From assembly GCA_041744375.1 (NCBI GenBank), contig JBGTLA010000095.1, positions 62,001-126,000 on the forward strand: DNA of 64,000 bases, read 5' to 3'. The notes under the pieces were generated by a model, which was not told where the DNA came from, did no database searches, and was given only the letters and a program-made list of their open reading frames with translations. This document shows positions 63,781-64,000 of the stretch, in pieces; the stretch's first letter is position 1, and the number at the start of each line of letters is the position of its first letter. The DNA is from JBGTLA01 sp041744375 (lineage in GTDB: Bacteria > Actinomycetota > Acidimicrobiia > Spongiisociales > ZC4RG35). Position numbers and translations under genes: made by a program.

Positions 63781-64000
63781 GTGAGTAACGAGACAGTAGA
63801 GCTTCTCCAGCAGCTCATTCAGAATCGTTGTGTCAACGACGGAACCCCCGAATCGGGCCAGGAAATACGGTCGGTGGCCACTCTGGTCGACTTTCTCGGG
63901 AGTCGGGGTGAGGTTTTCGAGCCGGCTCCGGGGCGCCAGTCTGTCGTCTACCGGATTCCCGGTCGGGACCACGGCGCGCCGTCACTGGCCTTCGTGCCCC
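63781..64000 (+). CDS. M20-family metallopeptidase, N-terminal fragment
   Basis: An open frame from GTG runs off the window: VSNETVELLQQLIQNRCVND, GTPESGQEIRSVATLVDFLG, then RQSVVYRIPGRDHGAPSLAF. The opening LLQQLIQ…CVNDGTPESGQE is typical of ArgE/DapE/carboxypeptidase G2-type peptidases (LI…R-x-x-S-V-N-P-P-G pattern). The metal ligands lie beyond the window. Confidence 0.78.
   Translation, partial: MSNETVELLQQLIQNRCVNDGTPESGQEIRSVATLVDFLGSRGEVFEPAPGRQSVVYRIPGRDHGAPSLAFVP

Overview
The window is a high-GC actinobacterial chromosome segment. A complete Pup–proteasome locus (mpa, dop, pup, prcB, prcA, pafA, pafB, pafC), a WhiB protein, a three-helix Rieske protein, a DUF4193 protein, a HelY-type helicase and many GTG starts with ATGA/TGATG overlaps all point to Actinomycetota. 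The gene content is most like the class Acidimicrobiia; this assignment is inference from gene content, not from a marker phylogeny. No rRNA or tRNA gene, CRISPR array, prophage or intact insertion sequence was seen.

Layout. 1–9.3 kb: an Rrf2 regulator divergent from a small ABM-like protein, a large cyclase–NB-ARC–TPR regulator, a decayed gap of about 1 kb with a perfect 34-bp palindrome, KDPG aldolase, an exported membrane-anchored protein and a Na/Pi cotransporter. 9.5–23 kb: a stress-signalling region. It holds a broken NmrA-type gene, PRC-barrel proteins, two anti-sigma-like proteins, two STAS anti-anti-sigma factors, a GAF/SpoIIE phosphatase, a GAF–ANTAR protein, a SigB/SigF-type sigma factor, WhiB, a frameshifted ferritin-like gene and a metallothionein-like gene. 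23.3–31.1 kb: one tightly overlapping operon for a cytochrome bc–aa3 respiratory supercomplex, beginning with a CtaG–QcrC fusion and containing a CtaD–CtaE fusion. 31.2–37.9 kb: a GH13 trehalose-synthase-like enzyme, a sensory-rhodopsin-transducer homologue, an SDR, small stress proteins and a K+/H+ antiporter. 38.2–42.7 kb: a redox/cyclic-nucleotide signalling set (receiver–TrxR-like fusion, cNMP-binding histidine kinase, truncated globin, adenylate cyclase). 42.8–47.4 kb: an MFS transporter, small membrane proteins, a TtuB/TtuA tRNA-thiolation pair, TrmI and a ferredoxin. 47.5–61.5 kb: the Pup–proteasome locus running into Tat translocase, HelY and a lipid kinase. 61.6–64 kb: DUF4193, a DPM1-like glycosyltransferase, GNAT, Nudix and the start of an M20 peptidase.

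How it fits together. The most striking signal is a recurring promoter, GTTT–N15/16–GGGTA(T/A/G/C), the pattern known for SigB/SigF-type general-stress sigma factors. It occurs in front of at least nine transcription units between 10 and 35 kb, twice as back-to-back divergent pairs, and the sigma factor and its partner-switching regulators are encoded in the same stretch. Probable targets are PRC-barrel proteins, GAF–ANTAR, an SRPBCC protein, an AI-2E-type permease, the ferritin-like protein, metallothionein, a 19-residue membrane peptide, the GH13 enzyme, the rhodopsin-transducer homologue and two small membrane/stress proteins. The window therefore seems to carry both a general-stress switch and much of its local regulon.
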